Source: JAMZMI01 sp964353015 | Lineage (GTDB): Bacteria; Bacteroidota; Bacteroidia; Cytophagales; Cyclobacteriaceae | Assembly: GCA_964353015.1 (NCBI GenBank) | Contig: CAYGUA010000019.1 | Span: forward strand, 42,487 to 106,486 | Reading direction: 5' to 3' | DNA length: 64,000 bases | Part shown: piece after piece, positions 19,227 to 28,244 of the stretch | How the letters are laid out: each line of letters opens with the position of its first letter | How positions within the stretch are numbered: position 1 is the first letter of the stretch | The notes under the pieces: model-generated | What the model was told of the DNA's origin: nothing | What the model saw: only the letters and a program-made list of their open reading frames with translations | Database searches by the model: none | Made by a program: the position numbers and the translations under genes

Positions 19227-21206
19227 TTATTTTTCAAGCACGATGGCATCATTGAATTGCCTTACTATAATGTCAAAATAGCGTTGCAGGTCGGCATATT
19301 CTTCTGAGTTATAAATGGCTTTTTTATAGCGAATACTTCCGCTCACATCGATTATATTTCCTGACACGCTCGTATTGTAGATGATTTCGATTAAAGAATT
19401 ATCTACCTGATAAGACTTGGGAATATAAGATGCTTTGTATCCATCAGGGATAGTTACAGCACATGAATATTCTTTGGACTGCCTGTAAATGAAATCTACT
19501 GGATAGGTTCTTGTTTTTTGAGTGAATGGATTTTTTGCGATTGGGAAATTGATGAAAGGTTTGACCAGGATTTTTCCATCTATCTGTTCAAGTGCATATT
19601 GTGCACCAAAGGCAATCATGTAAGGCACATCGGGATTGTCATAAAACCTGCTTTGTACACTCTTTATGTTTTTATAACCTAAATCGAGAAAATGATCTTT
19701 TATTTTAGCCTTATCGTTTTTGAACTTATCCTTGTAAGCATAGCTATCGTATTCGGTAAGATTTTTAATAACTATCGTTTGAGCTTTTGCACTGTCCGCA
19801 TCTACTGTAATTTTTATAGATGTCTTTTCCAACGACTCCACGTCTGTGTATAAATCTACCCAGCCAGGTTCTTCGTCAATGATTAAACCCTGACCATTGA
19901 TGCAGCGGATAGGAAGTCGGTTATATGGAGTATTTGGGTCAGTTCCATCAGCTAAAAATGAACCTTTTTCAGTATTTACGAGCACTAATACATAGTTGAA
20001 AAAATCAGCGATCGGATATTCAATCCAGACTTTGCCATGGTATCTGGTGCTGCTTATTACTGGTTTGGCATCAATGCCCGCAGCATTGAGCATGCCAGTT
20101 AGAAATAAGTTTATATCCCCGACTGTTCCTGATTTGCTATCGATGAGTTTGTTTGGGTTGAGATTATCAGATCCAATACCCCCGACATTGGTCCAGAGGA
20201 AATTGTTTTTTACATAATTGATTATCAGTTTGGATTTTTCATAGTCGCTCCCGTTCAAACCACTAAAATCAAGTTCTTCCTGAATTATTTTAGCTGCTGC
20301 TTTTTCACATTTTTTCTGGTATTTACCGAAGTAATCGCTCTTGATCCTGTCATCTGCTAGCTTTGGCCAAGTGGTAAGATGTGTAAATTTTTGACCATTT
20401 TCTATCGATTCAGCCAGTTGGAAGTAGATTTTCATCACCACATGTTCTCTTCCTGTAGTATAGGATTCGTCCTTAAGTGATGGCACCTCCTTCATCACAT
20501 AGGTATGTATGTAATCATAGAAACTCTGCTCAACCATACCATTTGATGCATAAACTCTAGCTACGCCAATCTTATCATAGTCGGCAGTATACTCGTCAAA
20601 CTTTGTTATTCCTTGAGAGAGAACCACATGGGTATAGAATGGGATCATTCTGGCAACATATTTACTGTATACCACAGGAATATCAGTCTGGAAATTCCAA
20701 CTTTTCATTTCGCCTCTTCTCAGAGGATAGTGGTCATACTTGATTTCAATGACAGAACCCACTTTCACATTGGGCATGGTGAAGATTTTCTTTTTATAGT
20801 ATTTATTTTGCTGTTGATCATAAACTTCCTTCAGATCAAGCTCGGTTTTTACTATTTTATCATTCTCAACATTATAAGTATTACCGTGTATATTATTAAC
20901 CAATTCAAATAAATCGGAGTTTTCCGCATAATAATAGATTTCCTGATTGGCTTTTTCCAAACCTTCCTCTGTCAATATTTTTATTCTATAGACAGTTGTG
21001 AATTTGGCCTTGTAGCCATTTGATATGGTTTCGAATCTTGTGTCGCCAATGTCAAAGAGCACCACGGCTGGAGCGTCCGGTTCAAATGCAGGTTCGTATT
21101 GCATATCTGCCATTGTGATTATTTCAAACTCTTGAGATAATTGAGCTTGGGAATATGCATGAAGAAATAACAGCAATGATATTCCGAGAGTTAGAGTTGC
21201 TTTCAT
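19227..21206 (-). CDS. DUF3857/transglutaminase-like exported protein, catalytic residues lost (paralogue 2)
   Basis: A 659-residue tandem paralogue of the gene downstream, sharing the same plan: signal peptide ending near HAYSQ, DUF3857 domain, transglutaminase-like domain and C-terminal beta domain. Shared blocks include MPNVKVGSVIEIKY, ARMIPFY, GDINLFLTGML, STRYHGKV and RLPIRCIN. The nucleophile position again reads GDIN in place of GDCK, and the His position reads FNYVLVLV. The duplication therefore happened after, or together with, loss of the active site. Its ATG overlaps the stop of the upstream DUF3857 gene in an ATGA arrangement (21203-21206), so the two are translationally coupled. 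Function unknown. Confidence 0.8.
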   Translation of the reverse strand: MKATLTLGISLLLFLHAYSQAQLSQEFEIITMADMQYEPAFEPDAPAVVLFDIGDTRFETISNGYKAKFTTVYRIKILTEEGLEKANQEIYYYAENSDLFELVNNIHGNTYNVENDKIVKTELDLKEVYDQQQNKYYKKKIFTMPNVKVGSVIEIKYDHYPLRRGEMKSWNFQTDIPVVYSKYVARMIPFYTHVVLSQGITKFDEYTADYDKIGVARVYASNGMVEQSFYDYIHTYVMKEVPSLKDESYTTGREHVVMKIYFQLAESIENGQKFTHLTTWPKLADDRIKSDYFGKYQKKCEKAAAKIIQEELDFSGLNGSDYEKSKLIINYVKNNFLWTNVGGIGSDNLNPNKLIDSKSGTVGDINLFLTGMLNAAGIDAKPVISSTRYHGKVWIEYPIADFFNYVLVLVNTEKGSFLADGTDPNTPYNRLPIRCINGQGLIIDEEPGWVDLYTDVESLEKTSIKITVDADSAKAQTIVIKNLTEYDSYAYKDKFKNDKAKIKDHFLDLGYKNIKSVQSRFYDNPDVPYMIAFGAQYALEQIDGKILVKPFINFPIAKNPFTQKTRTYPVDFIYRQSKEYSCAVTIPDGYKASYIPKSYQVDNSLIEIIYNTSVSGNIIDVSGSIRYKKAIYNSEEYADLQRYFDIIVRQFNDAIVLEK

Positions 21207-23062
21207 TTGCTTTTTAAAATTATATAAGAACTTGATTCAAAACGTTTTATGTTATTGATAAAACTATATAATTCCTGATAATCATCCAGAGGATAATCTC
21301 CGCTATTTAGGAAGAAAGACCGCTGACACGTGATCTGATCAACTTTTTTAGCAAAACTGATTTCATATTTCCCAAACTTTGATTCAGTGCTAAAATTTTC
21401 CGGAATCTTGATTTCACCTATATCGGATAAATTCAGTGAATATATGATTGAATCTTTCTTTGAAATAGGGTAATTGAATCTAATCGGATGTAGCCTTTTG
21501 TCTGGTCTTTCATCCAATTCAAAATCTAATGAGGGAATAGTAAATGCATAAGAATCAGGTAATTTTCTCGCCATGTTTTGGATATTCAGATTCGCTTGAA
21601 AACCAAGAATTAATTCTGAATTGTCCTTTTTGATTAGTTCAACATTAGACAAATTGAATGATTGAAATGGGATCAAATATTTCCTGATGTAATTATTGGC
21701 CTTTTGATCAGAAGTGTTTTTTGCTAAATAGTTAAGACCTTCAAATTCATCTCCTCCCAATGTTACTGCCATCTCACATTTTGGATTCTCTATCTCCTTC
21801 AGATCAATTTTGGAAGTGCGGGTAATCCTCACATCTGATTCTTTGAGCTTTGGGGTTCTGATCAAACTACTTTGATTTTCATTTACAAAAAGAGCGTATC
21901 TGTTTTGAGTGAATGTGCCCAAATAATTAGCTTGAGGCCAATTGGCGGTGTTTTCCAGCCAAATAGTATCGTTTTCCAGAGGTACGCAAAGGATCACATG
22001 GTTAAACTGTGCTGAAGGCAAAGACAAGTTCAGTCGTTCCGCATTATCATCTGCATTAATTAATGTATAATATGACTTAATGCCCACCTCTTCTAATGCC
22101 GCTTGCATGTAATTGGTGAGTGCTTTGCAATCACCATAGCGGTTTTTCACAACATAGGAAGCAGGATATGGTTTTAAACCGCCAATGTCTATGGCTACCA
22201 AAATGTATCTGTGGTTGTCCTGCAGATATTTATAGATGATATCTATTTGCGTTTTAGGATCATCCACATCATTGATCAGTTTGTGAATGGTGATCTTCTC
22301 ATCAGGTGGTAAATCATGCAGTCCCTGATTCAATTCATGGATCCAACTTCCATAGTCAGCCCATGTGTCGCTCGATCCTTTAATTCCATATACAAATTGA
22401 ATAGGGACGACTTTTACCCAAGGGATAAGTTCATCAAGTGGCGGTGCGAATGAATTTTTTGTGATTCCTGGAAAATTGGAGATAGCCCACTTATGGATAA
22501 TCCTTCCATCCATTGCCTCATATTGATAGTTAAAAATGTCAGAATAATCTTTTTTAATTTCAAAATCCTGCGGTACATCAATTGTAAGTGTGGCATTTAC
22601 TGTAGGCACTCCATAATAATGAATGGGAGACCAATTAGCCAGAGAGATATATTGATTGGAGCTGGAGCGGGTTTTATAGTATATTCTGTAGGGATAGTCA
22701 TTATGAACAAGGTTAAAAGTGAGCAACTTGTCATCTTCATGTAGTGCCATGTCCGAAACATAGCTTTCCGTTTGAATTTCAGATTTTTTTAATTTGCGAA
22801 TGACATTCCCCCATTGATCCTGGATATTGGCCTCTACAACCTGAACTTTAGAGTTGCCATATTGTGGGACAGAAATCTGACCCAACCATTTTGCATCTTT
22901 GTTATCTACTTGATATAAAAAAGATTCTTCTTTGATAATGTGATTGCCTTCTACAGTAATTGATGTTTGTCTATCAAGTAATGCCCCTTTTTGTGAGAAA
23001 CTTACTCTAGGTGTAATTGAGATTACAATTAGGAGAAAAAGGAGTCGGAAAGCTGATTGCAT
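21203..23062 (-). CDS. DUF3857/transglutaminase-like exported protein, active-site residues intact
   Basis: A 619-residue exported protein with a signal peptide (LLFLIVISITPRVSFSQ), a DUF3857 domain (about 45-215) and a transglutaminase-like domain (about 260-390). Unlike its two downstream neighbours it keeps the expected catalytic motifs: RYGDCKALTNYM (nucleophile Cys about residue 312) and FNHVILCV (His about 349), followed by an acidic region (WLENTANW). It may therefore cleave or cross-link amide bonds, but no substrate can be named. It is only distantly similar to the two paralogues. The stop overlaps the next start by 4 bp, and the DUF5723 gene ends 51 bp upstream. Confidence 0.82.
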   Translation of the reverse strand: MQSAFRLLFLLIVISITPRVSFSQKGALLDRQTSITVEGNHIIKEESFLYQVDNKDAKWLGQISVPQYGNSKVQVVEANIQDQWGNVIRKLKKSEIQTESYVSDMALHEDDKLLTFNLVHNDYPYRIYYKTRSSSNQYISLANWSPIHYYGVPTVNATLTIDVPQDFEIKKDYSDIFNYQYEAMDGRIIHKWAISNFPGITKNSFAPPLDELIPWVKVVPIQFVYGIKGSSDTWADYGSWIHELNQGLHDLPPDEKITIHKLINDVDDPKTQIDIIYKYLQDNHRYILVAIDIGGLKPYPASYVVKNRYGDCKALTNYMQAALEEVGIKSYYTLINADDNAERLNLSLPSAQFNHVILCVPLENDTIWLENTANWPQANYLGTFTQNRYALFVNENQSSLIRTPKLKESDVRITRTSKIDLKEIENPKCEMAVTLGGDEFEGLNYLAKNTSDQKANNYIRKYLIPFQSFNLSNVELIKKDNSELILGFQANLNIQNMARKLPDSYAFTIPSLDFELDERPDKRLHPIRFNYPISKKDSIIYSLNLSDIGEIKIPENFSTESKFGKYEISFAKKVDQITCQRSFFLNSGDYPLDDYQELYSFINNIKRFESSSYIILKSK

Positions 23063-23113
23063 ATAAGGCCTTTGACCAAATATAACATAAAATGCAATTG
23101 TAGAAGCAACTCA

Positions 23114-24637
23114 CTACTTAGGTGGTTCGGACATGTACTCCGAAGGATCTCTTCGATCTTGTTTTGGGATGATATTATAGATTTCATCCTGACGTATCAC
23201 TTCTACTTTTCGACCCATAAAGCTCTGACTCTGATGAAAACCAGGTCCTTTCTTTTTCACTTTTTCATCACTGATAGTAGTGGTCGCTCCGCGCCGAACT
23301 TGCTCATTCGATTTATGTTTGGTGCCCAGAATAAAATTGATTCCGACTCGCATATCGAAGGATTGAAATTTGGTCACATCAAAATTATAAATCTGATCTG
23401 CTGCCAGATAGAATTGTACCGGTCCTCCTTTTACGGCCAACGATGCACCAACATTAAAAAACTGCTGTGGAAGTCTGGTTACATTGACAGAACCCACAAA
23501 GAAATTTCCGAATTTTTGTTGGTAACCTGCTCCCAATAAGACTTTCATTTTACCCTGCACATATCGCATCCCTATGCTGGAAATCATGTTTCCACCGTAT
23601 TCATTTACCTTATATGCCCAGCTCAAATATGCCTTTGGACCAATGAGCGTAGAATATGCTTTTTGATTTTTCTCAATACTGAATTGATCAACTAATGAAT
23701 CTTTAACCATGGTCTCCAGGTTGCTGATCTTCTTGAGGTTAAAACCTGAATAAGTAAAACTGGTGTCTGAAACAAAGCGATTTTCAATATCCTCTTTCCA
23801 TGAGATGTATCCCAAATCCGTAATTGAAGCAGAAATCCTGTTGTATTTATTCACAGTCCAGTCAAATCCCAAATCAAGTGCGAATCCTCGGTTGGCGTTT
23901 GATATGAGATGCGTCCCGATATTTCCAGTTTCACCTTGAGCTATATTGATGCCTGAAGATCGTAAGGACAAATTACTGATATCACCATTTAAAATGTAAG
24001 TTTCACCATTTGTGGAGAGATATGCCGACTGATTTTCCGGGGTGCTCATGTTGAAAAAACCCTGAAGATATTTCACTCTTGCTCCTAATACGACACCAGC
24101 ATCCGGCGAAGGAAGCGTAACTCCAATACCATATTCACGGAAATGTGTGGCAGAAATGCGTGTTTTCCCAACTTGAATTTTCTGGTCAATAACTGTCGTA
24201 TTTCCTTTGATCATGAAGTTCATGACACGGTTGTCATACAATACGTCTGCTTCGATGCGCTCATTGGCGAAAAGAGAATAAGACATTCCATTTTCCGCAA
24301 CAAAGCCAAAATGCAATAAGCTTATTGTGGAATGAACACTAAGCATATTGTTGATCCCAAGATTATCTAGTCCTTTGCGTAAATCAACTTTTGAGCCTCC
24401 GGTTTCTAGTTTGGATACAACTTCACTATAGCTGAGTCTGTTATTATAATGCAGATGAATACCAGAAAGCACAGGCAAACCAAAGAATACTTTGCCATGT
24501 GGCACAAAAGCCGGATTGTAGCTGCCATTTTGAAACGTCGCATCGCCCAAATGATAAAATGATAAACTTGTCTGAGCCTGTGAAGAGACAGAGACAAATA
24601 AGCATGCAATCGATATGGCTATCAGGAATTTCTTCAC
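23114..24637 (-). CDS. DUF5723-like outer-membrane protein
   Basis: A 507-residue exported protein. The signal peptide is MKKFLIAISIACLFVSVSSQ and a mature start TSLSFYHLGDATFQNGSYNP follows; the phrase on lack of Cys gives no lipobox. Alternating hydrophobic and polar strands with many Gly and aromatic residues point to an outer-membrane beta-barrel, in line with the DUF5723 family of Bacteroidota. A basic tail after the barrel (HKSNEQVRRGATT to the end) looks disordered. Translation begins at GTG 24637, directly after the upstream stop (24638), so coupling with the lipoprotein gene is strong. Partnering with that lipoprotein at the outer membrane is a reasonable inference; substrate unknown. 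Confidence 0.7.
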   Translation of the reverse strand: MKKFLIAISIACLFVSVSSQAQTSLSFYHLGDATFQNGSYNPAFVPHGKVFFGLPVLSGIHLHYNNRLSYSEVVSKLETGGSKVDLRKGLDNLGINNMLSVHSTISLLHFGFVAENGMSYSLFANERIEADVLYDNRVMNFMIKGNTTVIDQKIQVGKTRISATHFREYGIGVTLPSPDAGVVLGARVKYLQGFFNMSTPENQSAYLSTNGETYILNGDISNLSLRSSGINIAQGETGNIGTHLISNANRGFALDLGFDWTVNKYNRISASITDLGYISWKEDIENRFVSDTSFTYSGFNLKKISNLETMVKDSLVDQFSIEKNQKAYSTLIGPKAYLSWAYKVNEYGGNMISSIGMRYVQGKMKVLLGAGYQQKFGNFFVGSVNVTRLPQQFFNVGASLAVKGGPVQFYLAADQIYNFDVTKFQSFDMRVGINFILGTKHKSNEQVRRGATTTISDEKVKKKGPGFHQSQSFMGRKVEVIRQDEIYNIIPKQDRRDPSEYMSEPPK

Positions 24638-26230
24638 TTATAAATTCACTTTTAAAGTCCCCACTGCTGAAACTTGAATATCCAGTTTGTAATCAGCCAG
24701 GATTTTCACAAAAATATCATTCGAATTCACACTTTCAGGTGTGTTGATAGTTACTCTCAGGTTTAACCTGCTTCCATTGTTCAAAGCAGTAATACCGTCT
24801 TCATCTAATGGAACATCTTCAATGTGTTTCCTTGGTTGTTTCAATGATCCATCAAGATTTAAGAATGGCGTATCGATGGCTTTGTGATTGGCCACAATGT
24901 ATAATAAGGTATCATTTTCATCATAAATCTCCAGATCAAGCAGAACAGAAAATGGTATTTCATTGATGCTGATGATCCTCATAGTAAGTGAGTCGGTTTC
25001 ACTAAAATTCAATCCACCACCAAGACTAAAATCAATATCACGCGAAAGATCATTTAATTGAACTTCCATCGGAAGTGTCGCTTCTATGTAGGTTGTAATT
25101 AAACTGTTGTCTTCTACAAAGTTGACAGCAGAAGCATCTTCCGGGTTTGCGATCGCAGAGAGATCAAAACCAATCACGTTTGGTGATCTTTCCAGCAATG
25201 TTCTGATGTTGGAATTGTCACTATTAAGCTCCAGAGTTGTATTGGCAAATTCACCGACAACAGTGGCACCATCAACTACCTGTGCTGTATTGGTGATGTC
25301 TCCGGTTAAGAATGTGGTATCAGCGGTGGCACCTGTTCCATCTACACCATACATTCCCTCAAATAGTATCCCCAATGGCAGACCAAAACTATTGACGAAT
25401 TCAAATGCAAAGGTGGGATTACCAAAGACGAAACCGGAATTACCCAGATCTTCAAAAAAGCTAACTTCAAGCACCTGACCACCTACGGCTATGGTGTCTT
25501 GACCAAATCGCCCATAAATGATGTCAAATTCCTGATCTGAATAGCCAATTTCTACCTCGATATTGATAGGAGTAAATGCCGATCCTGCTGGAAGAAAGAT
25601 CTGATAATCAAAGTCCAATTCGAATCTATTGCTATCATTTTCAAACTTTAATAGATTTTTATAAGTACTTAAATCAATGGATGTGGGTAATGTATTTGAG
25701 AATGAAGCTGCATTATTTGAAGACACTTCGCGTGTATTATCTACTGTTGCGACATAGCTTGTTGTCAATCCATTCAAAACTGGGTTTTGGCGTACTTGAA
25801 ATGACATTTGACCTTGTTTGTAAAACACAGAGTCTATGGGATCATTATTTCCCGATGGAAATGCAACGTTAAATATGCTGTCGCAAATGCAGATTGTTGT
25901 ATCTCGTGGAAAACCCGGTGTGGAAATGTTGATCGGAATGGAAATTTTCTTTGTGAAATTGGCAATGTTGATGATATCAGTACCTGTGTTAAATTCTGCA
26001 GTATCGCGATAAACCAAATAAAGCAAGGTCGAACTGTCCTCCTGAAGATCCAATTGAGAATCACCAACTTCCTCAATCAATTCTCTCATTGTATACGTCA
26101 CATTACCAATTGGAATTGCAGTGTTGCTAGTAATGGTCGGACCTTCCAGATTATTGAAATCAAGATCATTGATATTGCACCTGACTGCAAGGAGCAGGGC
26201 GATGATAATAGAATAGAATACCTTTTTCAC
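24638..26230 (-). CDS. Exported protein, probable lipoprotein, unknown function
   Basis: I start this gene at GTG 26230 (530 residues): it gives VKKVFYSIIIALLLAVRC, a lipoprotein-like signal with Cys 18, while the longer frame to 26314 would run 56 bp into the upstream gene and place the signal internally. The lipobox AVRC is unusual because Arg precedes Cys. The mature part is beta-rich and acidic with several repeated sandwich-like segments (for example VGEFANTTLELNSDN and LPMEVQLNDLSRDIDFSLGG). No family recognised with confidence. It lies 28 bp after the PLP enzyme gene and abuts the DUF5723 gene with no spacing, suggesting that the two products act together at the outer membrane. Confidence 0.65.
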   Translation of the reverse strand: MKKVFYSIIIALLLAVRCNINDLDFNNLEGPTITSNTAIPIGNVTYTMRELIEEVGDSQLDLQEDSSTLLYLVYRDTAEFNTGTDIINIANFTKKISIPINISTPGFPRDTTICICDSIFNVAFPSGNNDPIDSVFYKQGQMSFQVRQNPVLNGLTTSYVATVDNTREVSSNNAASFSNTLPTSIDLSTYKNLLKFENDSNRFELDFDYQIFLPAGSAFTPINIEVEIGYSDQEFDIIYGRFGQDTIAVGGQVLEVSFFEDLGNSGFVFGNPTFAFEFVNSFGLPLGILFEGMYGVDGTGATADTTFLTGDITNTAQVVDGATVVGEFANTTLELNSDNSNIRTLLERSPNVIGFDLSAIANPEDASAVNFVEDNSLITTYIEATLPMEVQLNDLSRDIDFSLGGGLNFSETDSLTMRIISINEIPFSVLLDLEIYDENDTLLYIVANHKAIDTPFLNLDGSLKQPRKHIEDVPLDEDGITALNNGSRLNLRVTINTPESVNSNDIFVKILADYKLDIQVSAVGTLKVNL

Positions 26231-26258
26231 CTGTTTAAAATTGTTGAAATATAACCAA

Positions 26259-27161
26259 TTAAAGAATCTTTTCGCCTTTTTTGATATTAAAACCTGCGAT
26301 TCCCTGCAGTCCACCGGTATGAAGTACCATTATTTTACTTTTTGGTGGGAAATAATTCTCAGAGATCAGGTCATAAACGCCATACATCATCTTGCCGGTA
26401 TATATAGGATCGAGGGCTATTTCGAAGCGTTTTTTAAACTGATTGATAAACTGAATGAGCGTTTCATCTACTTTACCATATCCACCAAAATGATAATTAT
26501 TGTTGATGGCCCAGTTGGTTTTGTCAATACCCATCTCGTCAATAAGGCTTTGAAAATCTTTGGTTATAAATGATCCTTTTAATGAGGAAATTCCTATCAG
26601 TTTTTTGTCTTCCGGGAGCTTTTTGAGCAGACCTGCCATAGTGCCACCTGTGCCTACAGGGCAAATCAAATAATCATAATCTTCAATAATCTCATCAATG
26701 ATTTCGGCCGCACCAGCTACAGCCAACGCATTGGTTCCGCCTTCCGGCAGAATATATGCATTTGGATAATTGAGTTTGATTTCGTCAAAATCAATTTTCA
26801 ATCTTCTGAAATCTTCACGATTCACAAACTGAAACTTCATGCCATTTTTAGCCGCTTCAATCAATGTGAGGTTGCTGTTTTCATTGAGTTCATCTCCACG
26901 GATAATTCCGATACTATGAAAATCAAAAAATTTGGCTGCTGCGGCTGTTGCGGCGATGTGATTGGAATAAGCTCCTCCGAAGGTCAAAAGCGTTTGGAAT
27001 CCTGATTTTTTGGCCTCAATCAGGTTGTATTTCAGCTTTCTCCATTTATTTCCCATGATTGTGGGATGGATCAGATCGTCCCGCTTCATCATCAAAGTAA
27101 GCCCGAGATTTGTAGTTTCTTCAGAAATCAGTTCGACAACCGGAGTGGGAACGGTAACCAT
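26259..27161 (-). CDS. PLP-dependent D-cysteine desulfhydrase / ACC deaminase family enzyme
   Basis: A fold-type II PLP enzyme of 300 residues. The family members degrade D-cysteine to pyruvate, H2S and ammonia, or deaminate 1-aminocyclopropane-1-carboxylate. The PLP lysine is K39 in MGNKWRKLKYNL, a GGAYSNHIAATAAAA stretch follows near residue 80, and the phosphate-binding loop PVGTGGTMAGLL lies near 170. The length is slightly short for the family (about 325-340). Which substrate is used cannot be decided from the motifs visible. It is first in a six-gene minus-strand run whose other members are envelope proteins; a functional link is not obvious. Divergent from rluD with 26 bp between starts. 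Confidence 0.85.
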   Translation of the reverse strand: MVTVPTPVVELISEETTNLGLTLMMKRDDLIHPTIMGNKWRKLKYNLIEAKKSGFQTLLTFGGAYSNHIAATAAAAKFFDFHSIGIIRGDELNENSNLTLIEAAKNGMKFQFVNREDFRRLKIDFDEIKLNYPNAYILPEGGTNALAVAGAAEIIDEIIEDYDYLICPVGTGGTMAGLLKKLPEDKKLIGISSLKGSFITKDFQSLIDEMGIDKTNWAINNNYHFGGYGKVDETLIQFINQFKKRFEIALDPIYTGKMMYGVYDLISENYFPPKSKIMVLHTGGLQGIAGFNIKKGEKIL

Positions 27162-27187
27162 ATGCGCAAGTTAGATAAATTTGCCCC

Positions 27188-28243
27188 ATGCAAAACGTGT
27201 CAGGCTCTCAGGAGGAGGAAAACCAGGAAGAAGAATTATTCATACAGGAAGTCATCAAAGCGGATCCAAAGCAGACTTTGCTGCGTGTGGATAAATTTCT
27301 GATGGACCGGCTGCCCAATGTGACACGAAACAAAATCCAGGCGGGAATTAAGGATGGTTTTGTGAAAGTGAATGGTGAATTGGTGAAAGCCAACTACAAG
27401 GTTCATCCCGGTGATGAAATTTCTATTTATCTGAGTGAACCCCCAAGAGATGAAGAGGTCGTGCCGGAAGACATTCCGCTGAACATCGTTTATGAAGATC
27501 AGCATTTGCTGGTGGTAAATAAACCAGCAGGAATGGTGGTTCATCCTGCATATCAGAATTGGTCTGGAACCTTAGTAAATGCCCTGGCTTTTCATTTTCA
27601 AAACTTACCGGAAATGGAGGGCAATGAAGGCCGCCCGGGTTTGGTGCATCGGATTGATAAAGACACCTCAGGACTTTTGGTGATAGCCAAAACAGAGCAA
27701 GCCATGACAGGACTGGCCAAACAGTTTTTTGATCACTCTATTGAGCGAACTTATTATGCTTTGGCTTGGGGCGTGCCTGAGGAAACGAAGGGAACGATTC
27801 ATGTAAATGTGGGGAGAAGCTTTAAGGATCGAAGAATTACTGTGGCTTTCCCGGAAGGAGATTTTGGGAAAAATGCCATTACCCATTATGAGCTGCTGGA
27901 AGACTTGAGATATGTGAGCCTGATCAAATGCAATCTGGAAACAGGCCGAACCCATCAAATCCGAGCACATATGAAATGGATTGGTCATACGCTTTTTAAT
28001 GATGCTACTTATGGAGGAGATCAGGTGCTGAAGGGGACTGTTTTTACTAAATACAAACAGTTTGTACAGAATTGCTTCAAGGTGATCCCAAGACAGGCTT
28101 TGCATGCCAAAACACTTGGATTTGTCCACCCAATCACGAAAGAACACATGCAGTTTGATTCTGAATTACCAGAGGATTTTGCACTCGTTCTTGAGAAATG
28201 GAGGGGATATGTGAGTTTTACTGACGAACCTAAGGAAGAGTAA
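27188..28243 (+). CDS. rluD: 23S rRNA pseudouridine synthase, RluD type
   Basis: RluA-family pseudouridine synthase; RluD modifies U1911, U1915 and U1917 in helix 69 of 23S rRNA. There is an S4 RNA-binding domain (about residues 32-95; LRVDKFLMDRLPNVTRNKIQ) and a catalytic domain with HRIDKDTSGLLV, where D157 is the expected catalytic Asp. Later motifs RTHQIRAHM and HAKTLGFVHP also fit. At 351 residues it is slightly long because of an acidic N-terminal tail of about 25 residues. TAAATTTG (27176-27183) just before the ATG fits the -7 promoter consensus but no clear -33 partner is seen. The M90 gene starts 1 bp after its stop. Confidence 0.93.
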   Translation: MQNVSGSQEEENQEEELFIQEVIKADPKQTLLRVDKFLMDRLPNVTRNKIQAGIKDGFVKVNGELVKANYKVHPGDEISIYLSEPPRDEEVVPEDIPLNIVYEDQHLLVVNKPAGMVVHPAYQNWSGTLVNALAFHFQNLPEMEGNEGRPGLVHRIDKDTSGLLVIAKTEQAMTGLAKQFFDHSIERTYYALAWGVPEETKGTIHVNVGRSFKDRRITVAFPEGDFGKNAITHYELLEDLRYVSLIKCNLETGRTHQIRAHMKWIGHTLFNDATYGGDQVLKGTVFTKYKQFVQNCFKVIPRQALHAKTLGFVHPITKEHMQFDSELPEDFALVLEKWRGYVSFTDEPKEE

Positions 28244-28244
28244 A

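Noticed and set aside
26231..26314. Longer N terminus for the lipoprotein gene starting at ATG 26314
   Set aside because: It would overlap the upstream PLP enzyme gene by 56 bp and bury the signal sequence; GTG 26230 gives a proper export signal.
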